From Pseudomonas sp. LB-090624 (GTDB lineage Bacteria > Pseudomonadota > Gammaproteobacteria > Pseudomonadales > Pseudomonadaceae): DNA of 64,000 bases. Positions 8,786 to 17,732 of the stretch are shown one piece after another. The stretch lies in assembly GCF_003205205.1 (NCBI RefSeq), contig NZ_QJRL01000005.1, forward strand, positions 186,001-250,000, read 5' to 3'. Every line of letters begins with the position of its first letter. Position 1 is the first letter of the stretch. The position numbers and the translations under genes were made by a program. The notes beneath the pieces are model-generated. The model saw only the letters and a list, made by a program, of their open reading frames with translations. It had not been told where the DNA came from and did not search any database.

Positions 8786-10113
8786 ACAGTACGATCGCGT
8801 CCGTGGATCAGTCACAGCCCGTCAGCTCCAAACAACCCGGCAAGCGCGCCGACATCAGGCGGCTGGCCGCTGCTAGCTCGATCGGGACGACGCTTGAATG
8901 GTATGACTTCACTGTATACAACCTGATGGCGGCGCTGGTCTTCAACGTCATTTTCTTCCCTTCATTCGACCCGTTGGCCGGTACCGTGATTGCGTTCTCC
9001 ACCTATGCGGTGGGCTATGTCTCGCGCCCTTTGGGCGGGATCGTCTTCGGCAGCCTGGGTGACAAACTTGGCCGGCGCTGGGTTTTGGTGGCGACACTGA
9101 TCTTGATGGGTACGGTGACCGGGCTCATGGGGTTGTTACCTACCTATGCAACGTGGGGGATCTGGAGCCCGATCCTTCTGGTCCTGCTGCGCTTCCTGCA
9201 AGGGGCGGCAATTGGTGGGGAGTGGGCCGGGTCGGTACTGTTGTCCATGGAGCATGGGGAGGATCGCCATCGTGGTCGAAATGCGTCCTTCACACAGGTA
9301 GGACCGGCCTGCGGGACCCTTTTGGGTGCCGGGTTCATTGCTTTGATCACTTACGTCATGACGCCAGAGACGTTCCAGGAATGGGGCTGGCGTATTCCAT
9401 TCCTGTCCAGTGTCCTGTTGGTGATGCTCGGATTCTGGCTGCGTCGTGGTGTCGATGAAACACCGGTATTCAAGTCGATCGAGGCGAAGGAAGCCAAAGT
9501 CGACGCACCCGTGCGGGAAGTGTTCGTTGGGCACTGGCGGCGGTTGCTGGTGGCGGGCGGTGCACGTATTGGCTCGGACATCGTCTACGCACTGCTGGTG
9601 GTATTCACGCTTGCTTATGTGACTAACGTACTGCATTTGCCTCGCTCCACTGCGCTGACCGCCACGATTATTGGTTCCGTGTTCCATGCCGTCAGTGTTC
9701 CATTGTTCGGAATGCTTTCGGACCGACTAGGGCGCCGGCCGGTCTATGCATCAGGCGCAGTGCTATCGCTTGGCTGGGGGTTCGTGTTCTTCGTACTGCT
9801 GGATACCGCATCCCCCGTGCTCATCTGTCTGGCCGTCATTGTCGGCATGATTTTCCAGGCCATGATGTTCGGCCCCCAAGCTGCTTTCGTTACCGAGCAG
9901 TTCCCCACCCGTGTGAGGTATGCCGGTTCGTCGTTGGCCTATACGTTGGCCGGCATTGTCGGAAGCGGACTGGCCCCACTCGTTATCACGGGAATATTCA
10001 AGGTCTACGAGTCTTCGTTCGCAGTCAGCCTATATATCGCTGGCGGGCTGATCATCACCTTGATAGCGCTCGCATTCGCACGTGAAACTGCCAGGAAACC
10101 GCTAGAAGAATAA
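8782..10113 (+). CDS. MFS transporter, metabolite:H+ symporter (MHS) type
   Basis: This 443-residue membrane protein has twelve predicted transmembrane segments. The motif TTLEWYDFTVYN near residue 35, SRPLGG, and the loop GDKLGRRWVL are hallmarks of the MHS subfamily, which takes up organic acids and betaines by proton symport. A second cytoplasmic-loop motif, SDRLGRRPVY, starts the C-terminal half. The gene is sandwiched between the unknown alpha-beta-barrel gene and the PxpBCA/biotin genes, so it should import the operon's substrate. Confidence 0.92.
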   Translation: MNSTIASVDQSQPVSSKQPGKRADIRRLAAASSIGTTLEWYDFTVYNLMAALVFNVIFFPSFDPLAGTVIAFSTYAVGYVSRPLGGIVFGSLGDKLGRRWVLVATLILMGTVTGLMGLLPTYATWGIWSPILLVLLRFLQGAAIGGEWAGSVLLSMEHGEDRHRGRNASFTQVGPACGTLLGAGFIALITYVMTPETFQEWGWRIPFLSSVLLVMLGFWLRRGVDETPVFKSIEAKEAKVDAPVREVFVGHWRRLLVAGGARIGSDIVYALLVVFTLAYVTNVLHLPRSTALTATIIGSVFHAVSVPLFGMLSDRLGRRPVYASGAVLSLGWGFVFFVLLDTASPVLICLAVIVGMIFQAMMFGPQAAFVTEQFPTRVRYAGSSLAYTLAGIVGSGLAPLVITGIFKVYESSFAVSLYIAGGLIITLIALAFARETARKPLEE

Positions 10114-10140
10114 TCCGAAACAGAGAGGCAACTTCCTGAT

Positions 10141-10872
10141 GTGCAATGGGGCTTGCCTGTCAAAACTTCGCTGTGGGATCAAGCCATGCGAGACACAGAA
10201 ATTATTGAAATGCCTGCCGCCGACTTGTTGTTTAGTCCGTCAGGTTGTGGTGCAGTGCTTGTAGATAGTTGCCAGTCGGTTTTTTCGCCAAGTGTGCAAA
10301 GAAAGTTTATTTCACTCGCCCGCGCGCTGGAAGCTGATCAACAGATCAGTGAAGTGGTGCTCGGGGTGAACAATCTGTTGGTCATGTTCGATCCGCTCGT
10401 TAGTTCGCCTTCGGCGATTGAACAACTGATTCAGAGCCTTTGGCTGTATCCCGATGCGCTTCCTTCCGCCCCCCAGGTTGTGGAAATCCCGGTGAGCTAC
10501 GGCGGTGAAGCTGGTGAGGACCTGGCCATGCTCGCCGAGCACGCGGGGCTCAGCATTGATCGGTGGGTCGACTATCACAGTAACGCGACGTACGAGGTGG
10601 CGTGTGTCGGCTCCATGCCCGGCTTCGCCTACCTGACCGGGCTACCCGCTGAACTGGCCAAACCCAGAAGAGCGTCGCCGCGGGCACAGCTTGCCAAAGG
10701 TTCTGTGATTATTGGTGGGGCGCAGGCCGGCGTAATGCCATGCACCGCACCATCAGGGTGGCACGCGATAGGGCGTACTGACGTCGATCTGTTCGACATT
10801 CAAAGACAGCAGCCATGCCTGCTGTTGCCCGGCGACCAAGTCCGGTTCTTGGTTCAGGAGGTCGCGTCATGA
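10141..10872 (+). CDS. pxpB: PxpB/KipI-like subunit (allophanate hydrolase subunit 1 family)
   Basis: This 243-residue protein matches the AHS1/KipI family: IPVSYGGEAGEDLAMLAEHAGLS and the PGFAYLTGLP motif are diagnostic. In 5-oxoprolinase, PxpB works with PxpC and PxpA to open 5-oxoproline at the expense of ATP. The homologous domain in urea carboxylase forms half of the carboxyltransferase. Start choice is uncertain: GTG at 10141 has AGAGAGG upstream, while an in-frame ATG at 10186 lacks a good site. The next gene overlaps by ATGA. The biotin proteins downstream raise the possibility of a carboxylase rather than a plain oxoprolinase. Confidence 0.87.
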   Translation: MQWGLPVKTSLWDQAMRDTEIIEMPAADLLFSPSGCGAVLVDSCQSVFSPSVQRKFISLARALEADQQISEVVLGVNNLLVMFDPLVSSPSAIEQLIQSLWLYPDALPSAPQVVEIPVSYGGEAGEDLAMLAEHAGLSIDRWVDYHSNATYEVACVGSMPGFAYLTGLPAELAKPRRASPRAQLAKGSVIIGGAQAGVMPCTAPSGWHAIGRTDVDLFDIQRQQPCLLLPGDQVRFLVQEVAS

Positions 10873-11834
10873 TCGAAGTACTGAGTGGTGGTGCGCTCAA
10901 CCTCGTCCAGGATCTCGGGCGCTCGGGGTGCATGGCGATGGGGGTTAGCCGCAGTGGCGCCATGGATGCGCCCGCGCTGATGATTGCTAACTGGCTGGTT
11001 GGCAACCTGGAGAACGCTGCAGGGCTTGAAGTGAACATCTTTCCGTTCCGTTTCAAGGTGGAACGCGAAGTGCTCATCAGTTGCACCGGTGCACACTGCG
11101 CGATGAAAGTGGATGGGCATCCCGTACCCAGTTGGACTTGCCTGGAGATCAGGGCCGGCCAACAGGTGGTGGTTGAGCGCCCACGCTTGGGTGTCAGGGC
11201 TTATCTTGCGTTTTCGGGTGGTGTTGACGCACCGGTGTATTTGGGTTCCCGTGCGACAGATCTGAAGGCGGGATTCGGTGGTCATGAAGGACGAGGTCTC
11301 AATCGTGGTGACCGTCTTCAACTGTTGCCCCAAAGCCCTTCGTCAACAGGACGTGCCATCCTGCCCTTTGAGCGTGTGCAGCATGCAGAGGCTATGCGCG
11401 CCCAGCAGGTGACGGTGCGGGCGATCGCTGCAGCTCAGGCTAACGACTTTTCCTCCACTTCGTTGGACGCGTTCTATTCCACCGCCTACGAAGTCACCCC
11501 GCAGGCCAACCGTGTCGGTTACCGCCTCCAGGGCCAGACCCTGCAGACCATTCGACCGATCGAGTTGCTCTCCCACGGCATTGCACCGGGCACTGTCCAG
11601 GTGCCGCCGGCGGGGCAACCCATCGTGCAACTGGCAGAAGCCAATACCTGTGGCGGCTATCCAAAGATCGCCACGGTGCTCGATTGCGACCTATGGCGCC
11701 TTGCCCAAGCAGGCGTCGGCTGCAGCATCCATTTCAAGCCCGTCACGGTAGCCGAAGGCATCGAAGCCCTTGCCCAGCACCGTGCGGCACTCGCAAACAT
11801 TCAGCGACACCTGGGCGTTAGCCCACCAGCCTGA
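10869..11834 (+). CDS. pxpC: PxpC/KipA-like subunit (allophanate hydrolase subunit 2 family)
   Basis: This 321-residue AHS2/KipA family protein includes LVQDLGRSG near residue 12, SGAMDAPALMIAN, and NRVGYRLQG in the C-terminal half, all conserved in the family. It forms a complex with PxpB; in urea carboxylase the equivalent domain makes up the other half of the carboxyltransferase. The ATG overlaps the PxpB stop and is preceded by AGGAGG. An upstream in-frame start would lie inside PxpB and has no ribosome site. Confidence 0.9.
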   Translation: MIEVLSGGALNLVQDLGRSGCMAMGVSRSGAMDAPALMIANWLVGNLENAAGLEVNIFPFRFKVEREVLISCTGAHCAMKVDGHPVPSWTCLEIRAGQQVVVERPRLGVRAYLAFSGGVDAPVYLGSRATDLKAGFGGHEGRGLNRGDRLQLLPQSPSSTGRAILPFERVQHAEAMRAQQVTVRAIAAAQANDFSSTSLDAFYSTAYEVTPQANRVGYRLQGQTLQTIRPIELLSHGIAPGTVQVPPAGQPIVQLAEANTCGGYPKIATVLDCDLWRLAQAGVGCSIHFKPVTVAEGIEALAQHRAALANIQRHLGVSPPA

Positions 11835-11849
11835 TTCGAGGAACAGACA

Positions 11850-12632
11850 ATGAACAACAAAACTTTGCGCATCGATATCAACTCGGACATGGGCGAAGGC
11901 TTCGGCCCCTGGAAAATGGGTGACGATGACGCCATCCTCGACATCGTCACCTCTGCTAACGTCGCCTGCGGACTGCATGCCGGCGACCCTGAGATCATGG
12001 CGACCACCTTCGCCCAGGCCAAAGCCAAGGGCGTAGCAGTGGGAGCACACCCCGGTTTTCCAGATCTGTGGGGTTTCGGTCGAAGAGTGATCCCGCACAC
12101 GACCGGCGAAATTGAGCGCTTCGTTGCCTACCAGGTCGGTGCAGCCGTGGCGCTGTCCAGTTACGCCGGTCACCCCATCACGTTCGTCAAAGCCCATGGT
12201 GCGCTCGGGAATCTCACCCAAACGGACCCCGAGGTTGCCAAGGCGATCGCCAAGGCCGTCAAAGCCGTCGACCCCAAGCTCGTCTGCGTCACATTCGCGG
12301 GTGGACTGATGATTCCGATTGCCAATGATATGGGCCTCGAAACTCGTGCAGAGGTCTTCGCGGACCGTGCTTATACCGAGGCCGGCCATCTGGTTCATCG
12401 TAAAGAGCCTGGTGCAGTGCTCCACGACGTGAAATTCGCCGCCCAGCGCATGCTGCGCATGGTTCAGGCAGGCGGTATCGAAACGGTTAGCGGACGCATG
12501 CTTCCAGTTCATATCGACACCATCTGTGTGCACAGCGATACGCCAGGTGCGATCAGCATGGCACGGGTACTACGCAAGACCTTGGAGTCGGCCGGCGTTC
12601 AGGTTTGTGCTTTCGCTGAGGGATCCCGCTGA
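11850..12632 (+). CDS. pxpA: PxpA/LamB-YcsF family protein
   Basis: This 260-residue protein has the LamB/YcsF signature: DINSDMGEGFG at the N-terminus, ANVACGLHAGDP, and VGAHPGFPDLWGFGRR. PxpA is the third component of prokaryotic 5-oxoprolinase and, by the family's lactam-utilisation history, acts on a cyclic amide. It sits between PxpC (15 bp away) and the biotin carrier gene, which overlaps its stop by one base. The combination implies a five-or-more-subunit assembly acting on a lactam or amide. Confidence 0.92.
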   Translation: MNNKTLRIDINSDMGEGFGPWKMGDDDAILDIVTSANVACGLHAGDPEIMATTFAQAKAKGVAVGAHPGFPDLWGFGRRVIPHTTGEIERFVAYQVGAAVALSSYAGHPITFVKAHGALGNLTQTDPEVAKAIAKAVKAVDPKLVCVTFAGGLMIPIANDMGLETRAEVFADRAYTEAGHLVHRKEPGAVLHDVKFAAQRMLRMVQAGGIETVSGRMLPVHIDTICVHSDTPGAISMARVLRKTLESAGVQVCAFAEGSR

Positions 12633-13066
12633 TGGACAAACACCTTGTCGAACGGCTAGTCAGCCTGATCGAAAACAGCGCATTGAGTGAAATCGAATAC
12701 TCGGCAGGCGGCACCCGTATTCGGTTGGTGAGAGAGTCGGGTCAAACGGTCCCCATGCAGCCTCGTCCACCTGAAGCGCAGTCATCAATGGCAACCACGA
12801 CACGCCAATCGAGTTGGACCATCGATGCCGGATTGCCTGGCATTTTCTACCGCGCCCCTTCGCCGGATGAGTCCGCTTTCGTCGATGTTGGCACTGCCAT
12901 CGAGGAAGGCCAGCAGGTAGGGATCATTGAGGCGATGAAGATGCTCAACGTGCTCGAAAGCGACCGCAGCGGGCGTGTGGTGCGCATCTTGGTAGAGGAC
13001 GGTGCCTCGGTAGAGGCAGGGACGCCGCTGTTCGAGGTGCAATCGATGGAGGACACCCATGTTTGA
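12632..13066 (+). CDS. Biotin carboxyl carrier protein
   Basis: This 144-residue AccB-like carrier has the biotinylation motif EAMKM with Lys103 as the biotin site and the following domain ending in [12 protein letters not shown]. The N-terminal third is a linker rich in polar residues, as in AccB. It overlaps PxpA by one base and the biotin carboxylase by eight, so it is coupled to both. It should shuttle CO2 from the carboxylase to a carboxyltransferase; no ACC-type carboxyltransferase is present, leaving PxpB-PxpC as the candidate. Confidence 0.92.
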   Translation: MDKHLVERLVSLIENSALSEIEYSAGGTRIRLVRESGQTVPMQPRPPEAQSSMATTTRQSSWTIDAGLPGIFYRAPSPDESAFVDVGTAIEEGQQVGIIEAMKMLNVLESDRSGRVVRILVEDGASVEAGTPLFEVQSMEDTHV

Positions 13067-14435
13067 CTCAGTCTTGATCGCCAACCGAGGCGAGATCGCC
13101 TTGAGAATCCTGCGTGCTTGCCGGGCATTGCAGATTCGGACCATTGCCGTGCATTCCTCGGCAGACGCCCATCTGCGCCATGTGCAATTGGCCGATCAGA
13201 CACTGTGTATTGGCCCCGCAGCCTCGGCTCAAAGTTACTTGGATATCGGTCGCCTGCTGGAGGCCGCCGAGCTAACCGGCGCGGGCGCCATCCACCCCGG
13301 CTACGGCTTTTTGTCTGAGCGTGCCGAGTTTGCCGAGGCTGTGGAACGCTCCGGTCGAGTGTACATTGGCCCTACCGCTGCAGCCATTCGCCTGATGGGC
13401 GATAAGGTCAGTGCCAAGAAGGCCATGCTGGAATCCGGCGTGCCTTGCGTGCCCGGCTCGGACGGCGCTCTGCCTAGCAACCCACAGGTGGTGGCTGACA
13501 TAGCCCGAGATGTGGGGTATCCGCTGATTGTGAAGGCAGCAGGTGGTGGAGGCGGGCGGGGAATGCGCATCGTCCGCGAGCCAAGCCAGTTGGCTCAGGC
13601 GGTGACTACCACGCGGGAAGAAGCCAATCGTGCGTTTGGTAACCCGACCCTTTACATCGAACGGTTTCTCGAAAATCCGCGGCATATCGAAATCCAGATT
13701 CTGGCAGACGGATTCGGCAATGCGGTATGGCTCGGTGAGCGTGACTGTTCCATGCAACGGCGACATCAGAAAGTGATCGAAGAATCCCCCGCCCCCGGTG
13801 TTTCGCGAGAGGCGATCGCAGAGATCGGGCAACGCTGCGTCGACGCCTGCGTACACATCGGCTATCGCGGCGCGGGCACTTTCGAGTTTCTCTACGAAGA
13901 CGGGGCTTTCTACTTCATCGAGATGAATACGCGAATCCAGGTCGAGCATCCGGTGACTGAATTGGTGACCGGTATCGATTTGGTGGTGGAGCAGTTGCGA
14001 ATCGCCCGGGGGGAGCCGCTGTCGTTCGGCCAGAAGGATGTCGCCGTGACCGGGCACGCGATTGAGTGTCGCATCAACGCCGAGGATCCATGGCGGTTCA
14101 CGCCGGCACCGGGCACAGTTGACCATTGGCTTCCACCCGGCGGCCCGGGAGTTCGTGTCGAGTCCCACTTGTATTCCGGGTACCGAGTACCGGCCCATTA
14201 CGACTCGCTGGTGGCCAAGATGCTTACCCATGGCAGCAACCGCGAGGAGGCCGTCAGCAGGATGCGCCAGGCACTAGGAGAAACCGTGCTGGAGGGGATT
14301 TCATGCACTATTCCACTGCACAGACGGTTGATGGATGAACCTGGCTTCACAGCTGGCGGCTACAACATCCATCACTTGGAACATCTTTTCGAACAAGGCT
14401 TCGGTCAGTCTGCGGAGAGCCCTCATGAGCGTTGA
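13059..14435 (+). CDS. Biotin carboxylase subunit
   Basis: This 458-residue ATP-grasp enzyme has all the AccC motifs: [10 protein letters not shown] at the N-terminus, the glycine-rich [11 protein letters not shown], the [16 protein letters not shown] segment, and [16 protein letters not shown] near residue 290. It carboxylates biotin using bicarbonate and ATP. GGAGG precedes the ATG inside the carrier gene. It is probably not the housekeeping AccC, because it lies in a catabolic operon beside PxpBCA. The next gene overlaps its stop by 11 bases. Confidence 0.94.
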   Translation: MFDSVLIANRGEIALRILRACRALQIRTIAVHSSADAHLRHVQLADQTLCIGPAASAQSYLDIGRLLEAAELTGAGAIHPGYGFLSERAEFAEAVERSGRVYIGPTAAAIRLMGDKVSAKKAMLESGVPCVPGSDGALPSNPQVVADIARDVGYPLIVKAAGGGGGRGMRIVREPSQLAQAVTTTREEANRAFGNPTLYIERFLENPRHIEIQILADGFGNAVWLGERDCSMQRRHQKVIEESPAPGVSREAIAEIGQRCVDACVHIGYRGAGTFEFLYEDGAFYFIEMNTRIQVEHPVTELVTGIDLVVEQLRIARGEPLSFGQKDVAVTGHAIECRINAEDPWRFTPAPGTVDHWLPPGGPGVRVESHLYSGYRVPAHYDSLVAKMLTHGSNREEAVSRMRQALGETVLEGISCTIPLHRRLMDEPGFTAGGYNIHHLEHLFEQGFGQSAESPHER

Positions 14436-14826
14436 AGAACTCACGGTACTGGTTGAGCAGTTGCAGGGGCGAAGTATTGCGCGATGTGAGTACGAAACAG
14501 AGCAGGAGTCAGTGGTTCTGGTCTTCGCGTCATATTCCCGTACACCTGTCGTGGACGCGGTTCAACTGCCTGTCCCGGGTCACCAGGATACTTTGGTCGA
14601 GGCTCCGAAGGCCGGCCGGTTCTTGTCTTCCCATCCTTTGCAGGGCGTCGCTCTGGCGGCCGTTGGCGAACCTGTCGAGGCGGGTGCAATCATCGGCTTC
14701 ATTCAGGTTGGTGAGTCCCTTCAACCCGTCAAAGTGAAAGCCGCCGGCGTCATGGCCGGCTATTGCCCGGTCGACGGCGAGCTTGTCGGCTACGGGTCGC
14801 CAATCGCCTGGCTGGTCCCTTCCTAA
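14425..14826 (+). CDS. Biotin/lipoyl-carrier-like protein lacking the biotin lysine motif
   Basis: This 133-residue protein has the length and strand pattern of a biotin carrier. It has a polar N-terminal part, [15 protein letters not shown], then [16 protein letters not shown]. In the place of the EAMKM loop it reads [15 protein letters not shown], so the Met-Lys-Met motif is gone, and the C-terminal [15 protein letters not shown] matches the domain's last strands. It may be a structural or docking subunit, or a carrier domain that lost modification. The chosen ATG overlaps the end of the carboxylase gene. Confidence 0.75.
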   Translation: MSVEELTVLVEQLQGRSIARCEYETEQESVVLVFASYSRTPVVDAVQLPVPGHQDTLVEAPKAGRFLSSHPLQGVALAAVGEPVEAGAIIGFIQVGESLQPVKVKAAGVMAGYCPVDGELVGYGSPIAWLVPS

Positions 14827-14840
14827 GGGAAAGCCAGCAA

Positions 14841-14861
14841 GCGCACGACCTGATCGTGCGC
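14841..14861. other. Short hairpin after the biotin operon
   Basis: GCGCACGA (14841-14848) and TCGTGCGC (14854-14861) form an 8-bp stem with a 5-nt loop between the carrier-like gene and the porin gene. No T-run follows, so read-through into the porin is likely with some attenuation or processing. Confidence 0.55.
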
Positions 14862-14907
14862 ACTCCCTCCCGCGGTATTCATCTATTCAAGAAGAAGAGG
14901 TCGCTGC

Positions 14908-16140
14908 ATGCGTGCACATTGGCCCGTGGTACCTGCTGTCCTGTGTTTGACCTTTGCAACGGACCTGAGAGCCGCTGGCTTTCTCGAAGACACCCGCGCA
15001 AACGTCGACTTCAGAAACCTGTACTTCGATCGAGACTTTCGCCAGCCTGGAGGGAACAGTGCAAACGGTCAAAGCCAAGCACGGGAATGGGGTCAAGCCG
15101 CCGTTCTGACACTCCAATCCGGATTTACTCAAGGCGCGTTTGGGCTGGGGATCGATGGCGTCGCCATGACCGGCCTCAACCTCGATTCCAGCCCCGATCG
15201 CGCAGGCACCGGCATGTTCCCAACTGAGCGTGACGGCAGTTCGGATAATGAATTCAGCCGACTGGGCGCGAGCTTCAAACTGAAGTATTCCAAGACCCTT
15301 GTTCGCTCGGGTGTCATGGCCTTTCGTAAGCCCGTGCTGCAAAGCGCCGACTCTCGTCTGCTACCTGGTCTGTTCAAAGCCACTACGGTGGAATCCAGTG
15401 AGCTGGCGGGCCTCACGCTTCAGGCTGCACGCGTGACCAAGACGATGGGTTCAGATTCATCTGATTGGGAGAGGCTGACCAGCCGCTATGGCGGGCGCAG
15501 CGACGATTTCACCCTTTATGGAGCGGATTATGCGCTGAATGACAAAAGCCAACTCCGGGTGTATTACGGAAAGCTGGATGGCATTTACCAACACACGCTG
15601 GCCAATTACCAAGGGCGCGTCGATTTCACGGCGGATCGACACCTCTCTTTCGATTTGCGCTGGGCGAAGGCGGGGGAGGTAGAGGACTTTCGCGACATCG
15701 ACAACAGGGCAGTGGGTGCGTTGGTAGGGTTGCGCCAGAAGCATCACACATTGAGTGTGGGCTTCCAGAAGATGAGCGGGCGCGATGCTTATCCGTATGT
15801 AAACGGAACCGATCCCTACCTCGTTAACTTCGTGCAGATCCTGCAGTTCTCCAATGCTGGAGAGCGTTCGTGGCAGGTGCGCTACGATCTGGATCTGGCC
15901 GCATGGGGTGTTCCTGGGCTGAGTTTCATGAGCCGGTATGTACGGGGCGACCAAGTTGAGCTTGCGAGCGGCGGCGAAGGACGCGAATGGGAACGCAACA
16001 GTGAGCTCACCTATGTCATTCAGGGCGGCTCTTGGAAAAACGCCGCAATCAAATGGCGCAACGCCACCGTCCGTTCAACCTTCGGTAATGATATAGACGA
16101 AAACCGCCTCGTGATCAGCTACCCACTGAGCCTGTTCTGA
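14908..16140 (+). CDS. OprD-family outer-membrane porin
   Basis: This 410-residue protein has a cleavable N-terminal signal ending near residue 23 (LRAAGFLEDT) and the OprD family opening RANVDFRNLYFDRDF. Many alternating hydrophobic/polar strands follow, with an aromatic C-terminus (YPLSLF) typical of outer-membrane barrels. OprD channels admit amino acids, dipeptides and aromatic or carboxylic acids. Placed after the PxpBCA/biotin operon, it is likely the outer-membrane entry for the same substrate. GAGG lies upstream of the ATG. Confidence 0.92.
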   Translation: MRAHWPVVPAVLCLTFATDLRAAGFLEDTRANVDFRNLYFDRDFRQPGGNSANGQSQAREWGQAAVLTLQSGFTQGAFGLGIDGVAMTGLNLDSSPDRAGTGMFPTERDGSSDNEFSRLGASFKLKYSKTLVRSGVMAFRKPVLQSADSRLLPGLFKATTVESSELAGLTLQAARVTKTMGSDSSDWERLTSRYGGRSDDFTLYGADYALNDKSQLRVYYGKLDGIYQHTLANYQGRVDFTADRHLSFDLRWAKAGEVEDFRDIDNRAVGALVGLRQKHHTLSVGFQKMSGRDAYPYVNGTDPYLVNFVQILQFSNAGERSWQVRYDLDLAAWGVPGLSFMSRYVRGDQVELASGGEGREWERNSELTYVIQGGSWKNAAIKWRNATVRSTFGNDIDENRLVISYPLSLF

Positions 16141-16214
16141 TGGATCATCGACCCTAGACCGAACGCCTCGCTTAGCAGCGGGGCTATCTGCCGGATCGAG
16201 CTCGTGGGGAATCA

Positions 16215-17126
16215 ATGAATACGCGTTTCATCGAGGCATTCCTACAGATTGCGAGGCTGAAGAGTTTCAGAGCCGCGGCCGAGCATCTGCACCTGACCCA
16301 GGCTGCCATCTCCAACCGGATCGCTTCACTGGAAGAAGAGATCGGTGCTCGGTTATTTGAGCGGGAGACCAGAGAGCTCAAGTTGACTGCGGTCGGCGCG
16401 CGGCTGGTCGACTATGGCGAGCGCATACTGGATCTCGAACAAGAGATCCGTCACCTCGGTCGGCCAAGTCACGAAATTTTGGGATTGGTGCGTATTGGTG
16501 CTGTAGACAGCGTGGTGCATACCTGGTTGATCGACTTTCTGAAACGCTTGCAGTCGACCTACCCTGGCATCGAGGTGCAACTGACTTCGGAGACCAGCGC
16601 CGGCGTTCACAAAGCTTTGCGTGATGGCATGATCGACATTGCGCTGCAGACGCATCCGATTGAAGGTGACGGGATCACCAGCATCCCGTGCCTCTCAATC
16701 GCAACGGGATGGATAGTCAGCAATCAGGCCATGATCAGTGCCCAGCAGCCCATTCTTGATTTACTCGGCCAACCAACCATTACCATGAGCCAGAACTCAC
16801 AACCCCATCTGGTCCTCAAGGAGCTGTATCGCAGGTTCAGCCTACCGGTTGGCAAAACCCATCATGTCAGCTCTATTTCAGCACTCGTGCAACTGGTTGA
16901 GGCTGGCTTTGGCAATGCGTTTGTGCCTCTTGCGCCGGTGCGCTATGCCATCGAGTCGGGGCGTGTAAGGCTGGTGGACTGCGGGCTGGCAATTCCTAAC
17001 CAACCCTTGGTTGTAAGCTATACCCAAGCGCATTCATCCGAGGCCATCCGCTTGGTCGCCGAGCTGGCGTGCGTAGAGTGCGATCAGTACGTGCGGGCAC
17101 TTGTGCCCCCGTACGCAGCCACCTAA
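16215..17126 (+). CDS. LysR-family transcriptional regulator
   Basis: This 303-residue protein has an N-terminal helix-turn-helix (FLQIARLKSFRAAAEHLHLTQAAISNRIASLE) and a substrate-binding domain. GGGGA precedes the ATG. It lies downstream of the porin on the same strand and upstream of a transporter remnant, so its target may be either the preceding catabolic operons or the former transporter. The binding site is not evident. Confidence 0.92.
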   Translation: MNTRFIEAFLQIARLKSFRAAAEHLHLTQAAISNRIASLEEEIGARLFERETRELKLTAVGARLVDYGERILDLEQEIRHLGRPSHEILGLVRIGAVDSVVHTWLIDFLKRLQSTYPGIEVQLTSETSAGVHKALRDGMIDIALQTHPIEGDGITSIPCLSIATGWIVSNQAMISAQQPILDLLGQPTITMSQNSQPHLVLKELYRRFSLPVGKTHHVSSISALVQLVEAGFGNAFVPLAPVRYAIESGRVRLVDCGLAIPNQPLVVSYTQAHSSEAIRLVAELACVECDQYVRALVPPYAAT

Positions 17127-17224
17127 TGCTGAGTGCCGGCTGAATGGGTAAACCAGATCTTTGAGAGCCTGCGTTCGATGGCTCTATTCTTAAGGGCGAT
17201 AGTGTCCGCTTAACACCACGCGGA

Positions 17225-17485
17225 CACCATGCTCGCCCTCGCGACCAGGCTCGGCGCACCAAACTTTTCGAGTTTGGCCATCAGTTGCGGCATGACCGCA
17301 GTGGAGCTCGCGCTGGATAGCGCCAGCACCGGATCCTTGCGCTCCGAAGGGAGGCCGGACAGGCCCAGGCTGAACATGACCGCGAAGAACAGCACAGGCA
17401 TTAGATTGCCTTTGGCCTTCGAGTCGATGATGTTGTCCGGAACGATCCCAAGTATCAGGCCTGCGACACCTTGATGGCCTCCCGC
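17225..17485 (-). pseudogene. Internally deleted remnant of a DAACS (GltP-like) symporter
   Basis: In one frame, about 85 residues match two separate parts of a dicarboxylate/amino acid:cation symporter: GLILGIVPDNIIDSKAKGN to LPSERKDPVL, then directly SSASSTAVMPQLMAKLEKFGAP. In the intact protein encoded at 23185-24459 these parts are separated by more than 100 residues including several membrane segments. Both ends are also missing. The fusion is in frame but cannot fold as a transporter. It points to deletion of a formerly functional gene next to the ABC importer. Confidence 0.85.
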
Positions 17486-17587
17486 TGCTGGCAGCGGGAC
17501 CGCGGTAGCATGAAGGCTGTGGAGTCTGACGTCAGCAGCTAGCCTGAGCTGTATGCCCACGCCCCCAAGATCACTTGAAGTATCGTA

Positions 17588-17630
17588 TTTTGGAATATTA
17601 TTCCTTCAGCTTTTATCACTATGCTTCCTA
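17588..17630 (+). promoter_or_regulatory. 43-bp conserved promoter/operator element, copy 1
   Basis: This segment matches the reverse complement of 26370-26412 at 36 of 43 positions with no gap. It includes TTTGGAATA, TTCCTTCA and TATCACTATGC in identical spacing, plus the perfect small palindrome GGAATA-T-TATTCC. It lies about 100 bp upstream of the ABC binding-protein gene and points towards it. A shared regulator or promoter is inferred. Confidence 0.75.
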
Positions 17631-17732
17631 GGGGAGCTGCTGTAAAAATCTCTACACACGAGCCACACCTCGAAAACAAAAGCTCGAGCGATGTTTTTTT
17701 CAAACTGCTCAACACAAAAAGCGAGGAACACA

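Noticed and set aside
10141..14826. Assignment of the biotin carboxylase pair to housekeeping acetyl-CoA carboxylase
   Set aside because: The genes are embedded and overlapping in a catabolic operon with PxpBCA, and no AccA/AccD-like gene is present.
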